DNA from: Candidatus Omnitrophota bacterium
GTDB lineage: Bacteria; Omnitrophota; Gorgyraeia; Gygaellales; Profunditerraquicolaceae
Reading direction: 5' to 3'
DNA: 54,384 nt
Assembly (NCBI GenBank): GCA_016208765.1
Contig: JACQXK010000032.1
Location: forward strand, 1-54,384
A model generated the notes under the pieces. That model was given only the letters and a program-made list of their open reading frames with translations, did no database searches and had not been told where the DNA came from. Position numbers and translations under genes: made by a program. This document shows positions 9,409-19,600 of the stretch, in pieces. Within the stretch, counting starts at the first letter, position 1. Each line of letters opens with the position of its first letter.

Positions 9409-10487
9409 CTTCCAAAAATCTTAATGATCTTGTCCCCAAAAAGCCTGATAATATCATTATAGGTAACAAATATCGCCAAAGAAATAATCAAGGTCATCCC
9501 TATTTTGGTAATAACCCTGTCTGCCTTTAGGCTCAGCATCTTTCCGCGGATCTTTTCTATCCCGAGTAACACGATGTGGCCTCCGTCAAGGATCGGAAGC
9601 GGCAAAAGATTAAAAATACCCAAACTGATACTTAAAACCGCCATTAAATGTAAAACAGCAATAATACCAAGGCGGGCCGCCTTAGAAGTAATATAAAAAA
9701 TCCCTAATGGCCCGGTTACAGATTCTTTTATCGCTAATTTTCCGGTAATTACGCGCCAAAGGCCTTTATAGGTTAATATGGTCAGTTCCCATGTTTTCTG
9801 AGCGCCTAAAACAAAGGATTCTAAAACATTGTGTCGAACAGTAATAAATTCATCATCAGGAGTTATTCCCAAAAGGCCTATTTTACGTTTTTGCCCCAAC
9901 ACATCGTTAAATTGGTCCTGTTTGATTACAACATCAATATTCTCCTGGCGGCTATCTCTTAAAATAAGCAGGCTTACTTTGCTGGCCTCTGATTTAGACT
10001 GAACAATTTTTTGCAAATCCTCCCAGAAAACTACTTTTTCTCCGTCAATCTCAAGGACTTTGTCCCCCGGCTTGACTCCCGCTGCCTTTGCCCCAAAACC
10101 ATCCATCACTGTTCCTACTTTAGCAGTAAGTGCAGGATAGCCAACAGAAAAAATCAACCAGAAACAAAGAAATCCCAATACATAATTTAATAATGGCCCG
10201 AGAAAAATTACAAAAAACCTCTTTCCAACAGGCTTTGAAAGATACTCATATTCCTTTGCCTTAAATTCTTCAGGGGTATCCCCGGATAATTTAACATAAC
10301 CGCCTAATGGGATCGCGCTTACGCTATACTCAGTTTCTCCTTTTTTGTGTTTAAATAACTGCGTGCCAAACCCGAGAGAAAACTTTTCCACACGCACACC
10401 AATTTTTTTTGCGGCGATAAAATGCCCAAACTCATGCACGACAATTAAAATACTTAAAATAAAAACAAAGACTAACACGCTAATCAT
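9405..10487 (-). CDS. rseP: RseP-type site-2 protease (M50 membrane metalloprotease)
   Basis: RseP is an inner-membrane zinc protease that cuts substrates within the membrane, typically anti-sigma factors and leftover signal peptides. The zinc motif HEFGH is at about residue 18, within the first transmembrane helix. One PDZ domain lies near residues 115-190, a further membrane segment follows, and the third metal ligand motif NLLPLPILDGGH is near 290. At 360 residues it has one PDZ domain rather than the two of E. coli. A GAGG-type ribosome-binding site precedes the ATG, and it overlaps dxr by 4 nt. Confidence 0.94.
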   Translation of the reverse strand: MISVLVFVFILSILIVVHEFGHFIAAKKIGVRVEKFSLGFGTQLFKHKKGETEYSVSAIPLGGYVKLSGDTPEEFKAKEYEYLSKPVGKRFFVIFLGPLLNYVLGFLCFWLIFSVGYPALTAKVGTVMDGFGAKAAGVKPGDKVLEIDGEKVVFWEDLQKIVQSKSEASKVSLLILRDSRQENIDVVIKQDQFNDVLGQKRKIGLLGITPDDEFITVRHNVLESFVLGAQKTWELTILTYKGLWRVITGKLAIKESVTGPLGIFYITSKAARLGIIAVLHLMAVLSISLGIFNLLPLPILDGGHIVLLGIEKIRGKMLSLKADRVITKIGMTLIISLAIFVTYNDIIRLFGDKIIKIFGR

Positions 10488-11638
10488 GCTTTACCTCTTT
10501 CTATGAACGAACGCGCCTGATTCCTTGCCCAGGCATCAGCCTGCCAGACATCCTCCAAATTAAAATCGGCGCTATTCTTATGCTTGTCTAAAACCTTTGC
10601 GATAATCCTTGCGATAGAAATGAATTCTATTTTACCCTTGAGGAACTCTTCAACACAAACTTCGTTTGCCGCATTCAAAACACAAGGCATTGTGCCAAGT
10701 TCATTTGCCGCCCGATATGCCAATGTGAGCGCAGGAAATTTATTAAAATCAGGCTTATCAAAATCCAGTTGCTTCAATTTATAAAAGTCAGCACTTGGAA
10801 ATAAACTCTCTAATCTTTCAGGATAACTAAGCGCGTATTGAATAGGAATGCGCATATCAGTTGCTGAAATCTGAGCCATTACCACACCGTCAACAAATTC
10901 AACCATTGAATGCACCAGTGCTTGCGGGTGAATAAGGATCTTGATCTGAGAGCTGGATAGATTAAACAAAAACATCGCCTCTAAAAGCTCCAGGCCTTTG
11001 TTTATCAAAGTAGCGGAATCAACAGTAATTTTCTTGCCCATCTTCCAGCGTGGATGCCTCAAGACTTGCTTAAGGGTGGCATTTTTTATCTTCAGGCTAC
11101 TTGCCTTAAGAAAAGGCCCACCTGAAGCAGTCAAATATACTTGTTTAAGCTTCGCTGGATCCTCGCCTTTAAGGCACTGCCAGATCGCCGACTGCTCGCT
11201 GTCAACGGGAAAAATATTTGCCTTTGTTTTTTTTGCTTCCTTCATAACCAGGTGCCCGGCCATGACCAAGGCCTCTTTATTAGCCAATGCAATTGTCTTT
11301 CCAAGCTTAACCGCCTTTAACAGCGGTAAGAGCGCAGCAGAGCCGCTGATTGAAAGAATGATCTTATCAATACTTCTTTCTTCCACTAATTCATCAAGGC
11401 CATGATTTCCAAAGAGCAATTTTGTATTCCGCGGCAGGCCCTTTACCTTGCCGATAAATTTTGTATCACCGATACAAACAACCCGCGGGAAAAATTCATT
11501 GGCTTGGCTTACAATGCTATCAACATTGGAATTTGTGCTTAATGCCGTTACTCTGAATTTATCAGGAAACTGCCTAACCACTTCCAGCGTACTCTGACCA
11601 ATGGATCCGGTTGAGCCTAAAACCGCAATATTAGTCAT
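10484..11638 (-). CDS. dxr: 1-deoxy-D-xylulose 5-phosphate reductoisomerase
   Basis: Dxr converts DXP to MEP with NADPH, the committed step of the non-mevalonate isoprenoid pathway. The 384-residue protein starts with the dinucleotide-binding motif GSTGSIGQSTLEVV (residue 8 on). PVDSEQSAIWQCL near 145 carries metal-binding acidic residues, and the loop region contains LTASGGPF. The substrate-binding HPRWKMGKKITVDSATLINK (near 195) is typical. It works with ispG, two genes away, to supply the isoprenoid used by UppS in the same cluster. Confidence 0.97.
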   Translation of the reverse strand: MTNIAVLGSTGSIGQSTLEVVRQFPDKFRVTALSTNSNVDSIVSQANEFFPRVVCIGDTKFIGKVKGLPRNTKLLFGNHGLDELVEERSIDKIILSISGSAALLPLLKAVKLGKTIALANKEALVMAGHLVMKEAKKTKANIFPVDSEQSAIWQCLKGEDPAKLKQVYLTASGGPFLKASSLKIKNATLKQVLRHPRWKMGKKITVDSATLINKGLELLEAMFLFNLSSSQIKILIHPQALVHSMVEFVDGVVMAQISATDMRIPIQYALSYPERLESLFPSADFYKLKQLDFDKPDFNKFPALTLAYRAANELGTMPCVLNAANEVCVEEFLKGKIEFISIARIIAKVLDKHKNSADFNLEDVWQADAWARNQARSFIERGKA

Positions 11639-11640
11639 GG

Positions 11641-12435
11641 TTAACGCAAAACGTGGCTAAAATAAAAGTAAAATACCGGTGCGGTAAAAAGCAAACTGTC
11701 AATTTCATCCAATATTCCGCCCATACCCGGCAGGATTGCGCCTGAATCCTTCACCTGACAATCCCGTTTGATTAAAGATTCGGATAAATCCCCAAGCTGC
11801 CCCAAAATCCCAAAACAAACTCCTAAACCAATCAAATGTAAATAGCTAAAGTGCAAAAACCCCTTACTAATCAATGCGCCGATAACGCTGAACAATAATC
11901 CGCCTAATGCGCCCTCTACAGTTTTCTTCGGGCTGATACGCGGCATAAGTAGTTTCTTGCCGAATTTCACCCCCACCAGATATGCACCGATATCCCCTAA
12001 CTTAGTAATCAACAAAACAGCCGCTAAAAGGCTAAGCCCGTCAGGCATAAACCTGATCTTGATCAAGAAACTCATAAACCATGAGACATAAAGAATTCCA
12101 AAAAGCGTGGTGGAGATATCCACTACTACCCCGGAATTATTCCGGCGGCGAAACTGCATCAAAATAAGGAACAATAATAAAAGAACAATAAAAAACAATT
12201 CCCAGCCTTTGGTAGGCTCAAAACGAAAGATCATTGACAAAGGGATTAAAGCTCCGACAGCTATACCAACGTACTTATATATTTTAAGACCCTTTGTTTC
12301 CAGCATTGTAAAAAATTCATACAAGCCGGCAATAATAAAAAGGGTAATAAATACCCCGCACAACCAATCAACAAAGATTGTGCCGATAATAATACCTATA
12401 AGCATAACCGCGCTAATTACTCTTTTTACCAGCAT
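11641..12435 (-). CDS. cdsA: Phosphatidate cytidylyltransferase CdsA
   Basis: CdsA makes CDP-diacylglycerol from phosphatidate and CTP for phospholipid synthesis. This 264-residue, very hydrophobic protein has about seven or eight transmembrane segments. The family region GDIGAYLVGVKFGK is near residue 148, and the C-terminal signature is present as SLIKRDCQVKDSGAILPG followed by MGGILDEIDS (about 215-245). Its first 23 nt overlap the end of uppS. The uppS-cdsA-dxr-rseP order is conserved in many bacteria. Confidence 0.95.
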   Translation of the reverse strand: MLVKRVISAVMLIGIIIGTIFVDWLCGVFITLFIIAGLYEFFTMLETKGLKIYKYVGIAVGALIPLSMIFRFEPTKGWELFFIVLLLLFLILMQFRRRNNSGVVVDISTTLFGILYVSWFMSFLIKIRFMPDGLSLLAAVLLITKLGDIGAYLVGVKFGKKLLMPRISPKKTVEGALGGLLFSVIGALISKGFLHFSYLHLIGLGVCFGILGQLGDLSESLIKRDCQVKDSGAILPGMGGILDEIDSLLFTAPVFYFYFSHVLR

Positions 12436-13150
12436 CTATTCCGCCAAACCTTCTTTCTCTCTTTTGATACTCTGAGATTGCCTCTTCAAAATCAGCTCGC
12501 CGGAAATCCGGCCAAAATTTGTCAGGAAAATAAAACTCCGCATAAGAAAGCTGCCAGAGCAAGAAGTTACTCACGCGCATCTGTCCGCTTGTACGGATCA
12601 AAAGATCAGGGTCTGGCAAACCCTTAGTATAAAGATAGCTACCAAACAAATCCACATCCACATCGCTAACTTTCAACCTCCCTTCAATCACAGCTTGAGC
12701 AATTTTCTTAGCGGCATCGGAAATTTCCTGCCGCGCGCCGTAATTCAGGGCCAAAACAATTGTCAATCCCGAATTATTCTTTGTTTTTAGCTCAGCATTT
12801 TTTATTTTTTGAAGCAAACCGGCAGGAATCGGATCTTGCCTGCCGATAACCATAAAACGGATATTATTTTTATCAAGCCCTGCGATTTCTTTATCAAGAA
12901 AGTTATCCAGATACCGCATCAAAGCATCTACCTCTTTTTTGGGACGGCTCCAATTCTCTGCAGAAAATGCAAAGAAAGTAACAACCTTAACCCCTAATTC
13001 ACCGGCAGCTTTGATAATCTCTTTAACTCTTTTAATTCCCTCGCGATGCCCTGCTGTGCGCGGAAAGCCCTTATTCCTGGCCCAACGCCCATTCCCATCC
13101 ATTATAATTGCTACATGTTTAGGGATATTCTCTTTATTCAACATAACCAT
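12413..13150 (-). CDS. uppS: Undecaprenyl (isoprenyl) diphosphate synthase
   Basis: UppS is a cis-prenyltransferase that makes the C55 lipid carrier used for peptidoglycan and LPS building blocks. The signature IIMDGNGRWARNKG sits near the N terminus, with HREGIKRVKEII after it and the C-terminal RTSGQMRVSNFLLWQLSYAE with the conserved Arg/Ser pair. I place the start at the ATG at 13150 (an ATG at 13144 also fits). The frame is open back to a TTG at 13186, but that would add 12 Ser/Asn-rich residues coded by a repeat-like tract (13151-13178). No start has a strong Shine-Dalgarno sequence, so translation may be coupled to the GH57 gene ending at 13193. Confidence 0.94.
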   Translation of the reverse strand: MVMLNKENIPKHVAIIMDGNGRWARNKGFPRTAGHREGIKRVKEIIKAAGELGVKVVTFFAFSAENWSRPKKEVDALMRYLDNFLDKEIAGLDKNNIRFMVIGRQDPIPAGLLQKIKNAELKTKNNSGLTIVLALNYGARQEISDAAKKIAQAVIEGRLKVSDVDVDLFGSYLYTKGLPDPDLLIRTSGQMRVSNFLLWQLSYAEFYFPDKFWPDFRRADFEEAISEYQKRERRFGGIDAGKKSN

Positions 13151-13178
13151 TATTGAATTACTCGGATTATTTGAGTTA
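13151..13178. repeat. Heptamer-like tract before uppS
   Basis: Four 7-nt blocks can be read (TATTGAA, TTACTCG, GATTATT, TGAGTTA), resembling in style the GTAACTC/GTAATTC arrays seen elsewhere in the window. It fills the gap between the GH57 gene and uppS and keeps the uppS frame open. The periodicity is weaker than in the other arrays. Confidence 0.3.
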
Positions 13179-13192
13179 CTATCCAAACAACC

Positions 13193-14773
13193 CTACTGGT
13201 GTGCCTTATAATCTATCCCGGGGAAAATATTATCCTTATATTCAACACCAGAAAGCCATCCCTCATCAATCGCACCTGCTTTTACATCCTCGTAAAGGCG
13301 GTTAAACCTTAAAAGATGATCCTTGGTGCGGCGCTCGGCATAACTGGTATGTGTACCTGTGCCTAAGATAAACGCCCAATCAGAACTTTGCGCAAGAAGC
13401 AATTCCCGTAACGCCTGGTTCAATGCGCGCTTAGCTAACCCATTCACATCAGGATAACTTTTTACTAACTCTGTCATTCTCTCAGATGCAGCATGCAGAT
13501 GACGGTAGATCCAGTCATTTGAACCCTGCAGCCACATTTCGCTATACCCTTTCCAGCCCCAGCTGGACATTGAAGGGTTAATTACCTGATTACGCGGATT
13601 CTCAACAAGGTACTCCGAGGGAGTAATCATACGAATATCACTCTGATCACAAGCGATTTTACGGATAAGAAACTCCAGCCACTGCGGCCCTTCATACCAC
13701 CAGTGCCCAAAAAGCTCGGCATCATACGGAGAAACAATAATTGGTTTCTTCTGCATAAAATTATAAAGATATTCCACCTGCTTTTGACGGTTAAACATAA
13801 AGTTTCCCGCATGCTCAGCAGCCCTTTGCCTTGCCCACTCAGGCATGTATGGCTCTTTATGATTTGTAGTGCCGGTAATCCGGTAATATTTTATTCCGGT
13901 ATTGATACGAATCCCGTCTGGATGGATATACGGCTTAATGTAATCATATTCAAGGTCAAAACCGATATCGCGGTAAAACTCCCTATAATTATAATCACCG
14001 GGATAGCCTTCAACTGATGACCAAACCTGTTTTGAAGACTCAAGGTCGCGGCTAAAACACGCCACACCAGAGCCCTTGCAATAAACCGGCGCAAACACGC
14101 CATACTTTGGACGGGGAGTCCCATGTAAAAGCCCGTGCGAATCAGTGAAGAAATAACGAATCCCTGCCTCGCGGAGTATCTCGTCGTGGCCCGGATAATA
14201 GCCGCACTCCGGAAGCCAGATACCCCGAGGAGGCCTTCCAAACACACTTTCATAATGGCTCACGGCAACTCTTACCTGAGCGCGCACAGAATCTTTGCAG
14301 GCTTCCATTAAAGGAAAATATCCGTGCGTTGCCCCGCAGGTAATTACTTCAAGTTTCCCCATATCCTGGAATTTCTTAAATGCATTAACCAGGTTGCGGT
14401 GATAACGCTCAAAACAATCCCGCGTCTTGCAAAACTGGTCACGATACATCAGGGCAAGATTATGAAACTGCCCCTGCCAGGTGGTCCTTTCTATTTCCTT
14501 ATAGGAAAGCTCAATCAGTTTATTCAGATGCTTTAAATAACGCTCCTGCAGCAAGGAATCCGAAAGCATAGAAGTTAGCGTCGGGCTTAAAGTCATGGTC
14601 AGGCGGAAATCTATGTTATCATTGGTAAGATTTTCAAACATCAAGATCAGCGGAACATAGGTCTCTGTTATTGCCTCGTAAAGCCAGTCCTCCTCCAGAA
14701 AATCCTCGTGTTCAGGATGCCTGACAAAAGGAAGATGCCCGTGCAACACCATGCAAAGATATCCTTTATTCAT
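13193..14773 (-). CDS. GH57 family 1,4-alpha-glucan branching enzyme (DUF1957 type)
   Basis: This family makes alpha-1,6 branches in glycogen-like alpha-glucans. The 526-residue length matches the GH57 branching enzymes. The N terminus LCMVLHGHLPFVRHPEHEDF carries the family histidines. The presumed nucleophile Glu is in GIWLPECGYYPG near residue 185, and the acid/base Asp is in SPYDAELFGHWWYEGPQW near 350, followed by a helical C-terminal domain with aromatic-rich stretches. It ends 7 nt before the longest possible uppS frame and follows a DUF4912 gene by 2 nt. That pair suggests a shared role in storage or envelope glucan, though the link is only contextual. An amylase-type activity cannot be excluded from sequence. 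Confidence 0.85.
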   Translation of the reverse strand: MNKGYLCMVLHGHLPFVRHPEHEDFLEEDWLYEAITETYVPLILMFENLTNDNIDFRLTMTLSPTLTSMLSDSLLQERYLKHLNKLIELSYKEIERTTWQGQFHNLALMYRDQFCKTRDCFERYHRNLVNAFKKFQDMGKLEVITCGATHGYFPLMEACKDSVRAQVRVAVSHYESVFGRPPRGIWLPECGYYPGHDEILREAGIRYFFTDSHGLLHGTPRPKYGVFAPVYCKGSGVACFSRDLESSKQVWSSVEGYPGDYNYREFYRDIGFDLEYDYIKPYIHPDGIRINTGIKYYRITGTTNHKEPYMPEWARQRAAEHAGNFMFNRQKQVEYLYNFMQKKPIIVSPYDAELFGHWWYEGPQWLEFLIRKIACDQSDIRMITPSEYLVENPRNQVINPSMSSWGWKGYSEMWLQGSNDWIYRHLHAASERMTELVKSYPDVNGLAKRALNQALRELLLAQSSDWAFILGTGTHTSYAERRTKDHLLRFNRLYEDVKAGAIDEGWLSGVEYKDNIFPGIDYKAHQ

Positions 14774-14775
14774 CT

Positions 14776-15774
14776 CTACCCTTTCACTAAAGCGCTGGTT
14801 TTAGTTTTTCTATTAACTACCGGCGTAATTACACGCTCTTCAATACAATCAGCAGAAACTGCTTTTACGGGAATAACCTGCTCTCCGTCAGGAAGCGCAA
14901 ACCTTAAAGTAAACGTCCCATCCGGCCTTAGCTTAATTTCTTTATCCTGCACCGTTACTTTTGCATCCGGTTCTGTTGCTCCGTATACGATCAGTTCGCA
15001 ATCAACCTTAAACCAGAATTTTCTCTGCTTCTGCTGTTTCTTTACAAAACTTGCGCCTGAAGTTATCCCGGACGACCATAGTGATTGCTTTACTCTCTCC
15101 TGCCAAGCCTTTCCGATAGGAGAACTTCTTCCTAAACCAAAACCCATTCCATAAAGCCTGGCGAATAATTCTTCAGGGATCATCCATTCTTCATCTGTCT
15201 CTTCTGAAGGGCCGTCAAGAGGAGTGATTACAATATTGGAACGCAAAACAGTAATAAATTTTCCTCCAGGTAAAAGCAACCCCAGGTCAACACACCATGA
15301 CCTGCCCGGAGCTGCAGTATCAATATACCAACTGGTCGCTCCCTCGGCAATATAGACATCAAAATAACGGTGAGCATTATTGCCGTTAAAGTTTATTTTA
15401 CTGACGTCATAAGCCCGCAGGATCCATTTTGATTTGGAAAACTCTTCTTTCAATTCCTGCCGCAGCTTATCAACCGTAGAACCGGATACCTCCCAAAAAG
15501 CATGCAACCACCAAGGATCACGCACCTGCAGCACTATTTTATCTTTGCCATAACCTGCTGGAAGCTCCTGAGGCATAAAACGCGATACCCGGGTAGGCTC
15601 AGGATGTGAATATTTAGTTTGTTCAACTTTAATTTCCTGTGCTCCAAATATTTCTTTCTTTAACTCAATGGTTGGAGAGGGCTTCTTCTTAACGACTGTT
15701 TTCTTTTTAGCAACACTCTTTTTCTTTTGTGCGATCTTTTTTACCTTTTCTTTTAATTTACGAATTATCGCCAT
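14776..15774 (-). CDS. DUF4912 domain protein
   Basis: The 332-residue protein starts with a strongly basic, Lys-rich stretch (residues 1-45, runs of K with V/A) of the kind that could bind nucleic acid or an anionic polymer. The DUF4912 core follows, with LPAGYGKDKIVLQVRDPWWL and HAFWEVS near residue 90 and a later WYIDTAAPGRSWCVDLGL segment. The C terminus (about 250-325) looks like a small beta-sandwich, with VTVQDKEIKLRPDGTFTLRF. There is no signal peptide. A strong GGAAGGAGG ribosome-binding site precedes the ATG. It lies directly upstream of the GH57 gene, which hints at a role with that enzyme. The biochemical function is unknown. Confidence 0.8.
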   Translation of the reverse strand: MAIIRKLKEKVKKIAQKKKSVAKKKTVVKKKPSPTIELKKEIFGAQEIKVEQTKYSHPEPTRVSRFMPQELPAGYGKDKIVLQVRDPWWLHAFWEVSGSTVDKLRQELKEEFSKSKWILRAYDVSKINFNGNNAHRYFDVYIAEGATSWYIDTAAPGRSWCVDLGLLLPGGKFITVLRSNIVITPLDGPSEETDEEWMIPEELFARLYGMGFGLGRSSPIGKAWQERVKQSLWSSGITSGASFVKKQQKQRKFWFKVDCELIVYGATEPDAKVTVQDKEIKLRPDGTFTLRFALPDGEQVIPVKAVSADCIEERVITPVVNRKTKTSALVKG

Positions 15775-15797
15775 TCTAACCAGCCTCCTTCCAATAA

Positions 15798-15837
15798 AAA
15801 AGGGGATACGTATCCCCTTTTAGAACAAAAATGTTCT
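15798..15837 (-). terminator. Double hairpin, likely intrinsic terminator
   Basis: Read on the minus strand, a hairpin with arms AGAACA/TGTTCT (15822-15837) is followed by a perfect 24-nt palindrome (15798-15821, core GGGGATACGTATCCCC flanked by A and T runs) and then a T-rich tail. It sits just after the coiled-coil lipoprotein gene and just before the ribosome-binding site of the DUF4912 gene. It could end the ompA/lipoprotein transcript while leaving some read-through. Confidence 0.7.
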
Positions 15838-15860
15838 CTCTACGATCATCTTATAACATT

Positions 15861-16247
15861 TTATTTCTTTGTCTTGGTTGATTTTCCGGTTAATGCCTCT
15901 TTCAAATCCTCTTCCAGCGCTTCCTTAAGCTTGGTGACTTTCTGCAGTTCTTCTTTTAAGCTCTGATTCACCAATTGCTCCTGCACCAAAGATTTCTTTA
16001 ATGCCTGATGCGCGGCTTTTTCTTCTTCCAACTCAGTTTCCGCTGCCTTTAGTTTTTCTTCCAAATTATTTTTTTCCTGCGTAAACTTGCTCATTTTTTC
16101 TTCCGAATCAAGCCTTGCCACCATCTGCTTGTCGCGTTCACCTTTATTGCGACGGGCAGATGCGCAAGAGCTGACCGAGCTGATAAAAAATATCACACTT
16201 AAAACTGAAAGGATTAAAATCACTCTGCTTTTCATCATCTCTTCCAT
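15861..16247 (-). CDS. Small coiled-coil lipoprotein
   Basis: This 128-residue protein has a hydrophobic signal segment (residues 7-27) ending in a lipobox, VSSC, which predicts cleavage and lipidation of the Cys at about residue 28. The rest is almost entirely charged heptad-like helix rich in E, K and L (about 45-115), typical of a coiled coil, with a basic C-terminal tail. The first ATG at 16247 has an AAGAGG ribosome-binding site, though Met4 or Met5 could also be used. It lies 19 nt after an OmpA-type lipoprotein that itself has a coiled-coil segment, so the two may interact at the outer membrane. I do not recognise a named family. Confidence 0.7.
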   Translation of the reverse strand: MEEMMKSRVILILSVLSVIFFISSVSSCASARRNKGERDKQMVARLDSEEKMSKFTQEKNNLEEKLKAAETELEEEKAAHQALKKSLVQEQLVNQSLKEELQKVTKLKEALEEDLKEALTGKSTKTKK

Positions 16248-16266
16248 TTTAGCCTCTTACTTTTGG

Positions 16267-16923
16267 TTATTTTAAATTCTCCGTTGGTTCATTCATGACC
16301 GGCTTAGCAGTTACTGCTTTTTCCCCTTTTACCTTGGTAACCTGAGGCAAAATTACAATCTCTACCCTGCGGTTTTCCTGGCGGCCTGCCTTTGTATCAT
16401 TGCTTGCAACCGGGCGGAATTCACCATAACCAATTGCAGAGAGGCGGTTCGGAGAAACGCCTTTCTCATCTGCCATGTAATGTAAAACACTCAACGCGCG
16501 CGCAGTAGATAATTCCCAATTTGATTTCCATGCAGAATGTGCAATAGGCTGATTATCGGTATGCCCTTCAATACCTACATTAAATTCAGGAACATTCTGC
16601 TGCAAAATTACTGAAACCTTGTCCAAAATTGGGTATGCCTGTGATTTGATCTTGGCTTTACCGGAATCAAACAAAAGGTCTCCTACGACGGTAATCACAA
16701 GGCCCTTTTCCATCATTTGCAATTTTACCTGCTGGTCCTGGATCTCGTTACCAAGCCTTTCCTCTAAAAGCCTTTTAGCCTGTGTCAATTCATCTACTTC
16801 TGACTGTAATTGTTCTATTTTCTGGATATCCGAGCGACGGCCTTTTTGAAAAATAACCGTACAGCCAGACAAAGCTATACCTAAAAAAATTATAAAAACT
16901 AATTGCAAGGCCCTTCTTTCCAT
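16267..16923 (-). CDS. OmpA/MotB-domain peptidoglycan-binding lipoprotein
   Basis: The 218-residue protein has a signal peptide ending in the lipobox LSGC (Cys at about residue 21). A coiled-coil segment follows (about 35-75) and then an OmpA C-terminal domain (about 80-195), recognised by GDLLFDSGKAKIKSQAYPIL, GHTDNQPI and the terminal NRRVEIVI. Such proteins are anchored in the outer membrane and bind peptidoglycan. It has a clear promoter (16966-16994) and an AGGAG ribosome-binding site, and shares a transcript with the next lipoprotein gene. It may be a Pal-like protein, but no tol genes are nearby, so I do not give a symbol. Confidence 0.9.
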   Translation of the reverse strand: MERRALQLVFIIFLGIALSGCTVIFQKGRRSDIQKIEQLQSEVDELTQAKRLLEERLGNEIQDQQVKLQMMEKGLVITVVGDLLFDSGKAKIKSQAYPILDKVSVILQQNVPEFNVGIEGHTDNQPIAHSAWKSNWELSTARALSVLHYMADEKGVSPNRLSAIGYGEFRPVASNDTKAGRQENRRVEIVILPQVTKVKGEKAVTAKPVMNEPTENLK

Positions 16924-16965
16924 AAACTCTTCTCCTTTTTTTAAGAAACAAATATTTGTGAAATT

Positions 16966-16994
16966 AATATAACACAGGCAAATTTATCAGTCAA
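16966..16994 (-). promoter_or_regulatory. Sigma-70-type promoter of the OmpA-lipoprotein unit
   Basis: On the minus strand, TTGACT (16989-16994) and TATATT (16966-16971) are separated by exactly 17 nt and lie about 40 nt before the ribosome-binding site of the gene starting at 16923. This is the best promoter match I found in the window. Confidence 0.65.
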
Positions 16995-17013
16995 GTAAAA
17001 TCAACTCTGTTAC

Positions 17014-18350
<1,337 letters not shown>

Positions 18351-18357
18351 CCTCAAT

Positions 18358-19596
18358 TCACGGTGACATTGTAAATATCCTGCGCGCCTGCTCAGGATAT
18401 TTCGCAATAAATTTTAGCTCATCATCAACCAGGGGTTTTTGATTGTGCACATTGGCATAACGCACAAGTTCCAAAACCTCAGTTGCTTCTTTTTCATCAT
18501 GAAACTCAAGTTCTAATTTCTCATAAACATTCCTAAAACCTTTGATCCCGGAATATTCTCCGGCAGTAATCTTGCGCCCGGTTTCAATTATTTCCGGTTC
18601 CCCGCGCCCTAATTCTTCAAAATCATAAAGCTCGTAATTGCGCCTGTCTTTTAAAGCGCCGTCTGCATGAATACCCGACTCATGCGCAAAAGCATTTGCC
18701 CCGACCCCCGGTTGATTGATCGGAATCGGAACGCCAAAAGCATAAGAAGCATATTTACAGGTTTTCCAGGCCGCCTTCAATTCAATTTTCTCATCCAGGC
18801 AATAATTCTGCATCCCATTTCCATATCTGATTGCAAGAATCACAGAAACTAAATCCGCGTTTCCGGCACGTTCTCCCATACCATTAACACAAGTGTTAAT
18901 GTAAGTATCAACACCGGCGTCATTGGCTGCCTTTGCTCCGGCAATGGAATTTGCCACTACCATTCCCAGGTCATTATGGCAATGAATTTCAATAGGTATA
19001 TGAACCGCCTCTGCCAATACTTTTATTCTTTCATAAATAGAAAAAGGAGAATCGCATCCCAAAGTATCACAATAACGGATCCTGTCTGCTCCGGCCTCTT
19101 TTGCCTTTATCGCAAACTCAATCAAATAATCTATCTTTGTGCGCGAAGCATCTTCAGCATTTACTCCGACACTTTCCGCTCCCAAATCCTTTGCCTCTTT
19201 TACCGCTTCCTGCATTTCCTTGATTACAGAAACATGATCAAGCTTGCCCTTAAATTTATGAATGATCATCTGGTCAGAAGTTGAAATTGATAGATTCATA
19301 TGCTTAATCTGCGGCACAAGCTTAAAAGCATTTTTTACATCCTCTTTTGTCGCACGGATCCATCCACCGAGCCTGATCGTTTTTAACAACCCGAGTTTAA
19401 CCAATTCCAGGTTTGCGTTCAGATAGTTGGTTTCATGACGTGTCAGAGGAAAGCCAAACTCAGACTGGAACACACCCATTTCATTTAAATAAATATTGAT
19501 CATAGTCTTCTGGAGCTTGGAAAGACAAATACGCGATGTCTGCACACCATCGCGGTTAGTTACGTCAATTAAATAGATCTTTGGTTTTTCTGCCAT
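18358..19596 (-). CDS. Homocitrate/isopropylmalate synthase family enzyme (HMGL-like)
   Basis: This family condenses acetyl-CoA with a 2-oxo acid. The 412-residue protein shows the TIM barrel with the substrate motif DVTNRDGVQTSR (near residue 11), the metal-binding EIHCHNDLGM (HxH, near 208) and NTCVNGMGERAGNADL near 245. It lacks the regulatory C-terminal domain of full-length LeuA, and no leuB, leuC or leuD lies nearby. NifV-type homocitrate synthase, an AksA-type enzyme or Re-citrate synthase are all possible; Re-citrate synthases of anaerobes belong to this subfamily. The ribosome-binding site AGAGGTG supports the ATG at 19596. The product is not resolvable from sequence alone. Confidence 0.8.
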   Translation of the reverse strand: MAEKPKIYLIDVTNRDGVQTSRICLSKLQKTMINIYLNEMGVFQSEFGFPLTRHETNYLNANLELVKLGLLKTIRLGGWIRATKEDVKNAFKLVPQIKHMNLSISTSDQMIIHKFKGKLDHVSVIKEMQEAVKEAKDLGAESVGVNAEDASRTKIDYLIEFAIKAKEAGADRIRYCDTLGCDSPFSIYERIKVLAEAVHIPIEIHCHNDLGMVVANSIAGAKAANDAGVDTYINTCVNGMGERAGNADLVSVILAIRYGNGMQNYCLDEKIELKAAWKTCKYASYAFGVPIPINQPGVGANAFAHESGIHADGALKDRRNYELYDFEELGRGEPEIIETGRKITAGEYSGIKGFRNVYEKLELEFHDEKEATEVLELVRYANVHNQKPLVDDELKFIAKYPEQARRIFTMSP

Positions 19597-19600
19597 GGTA

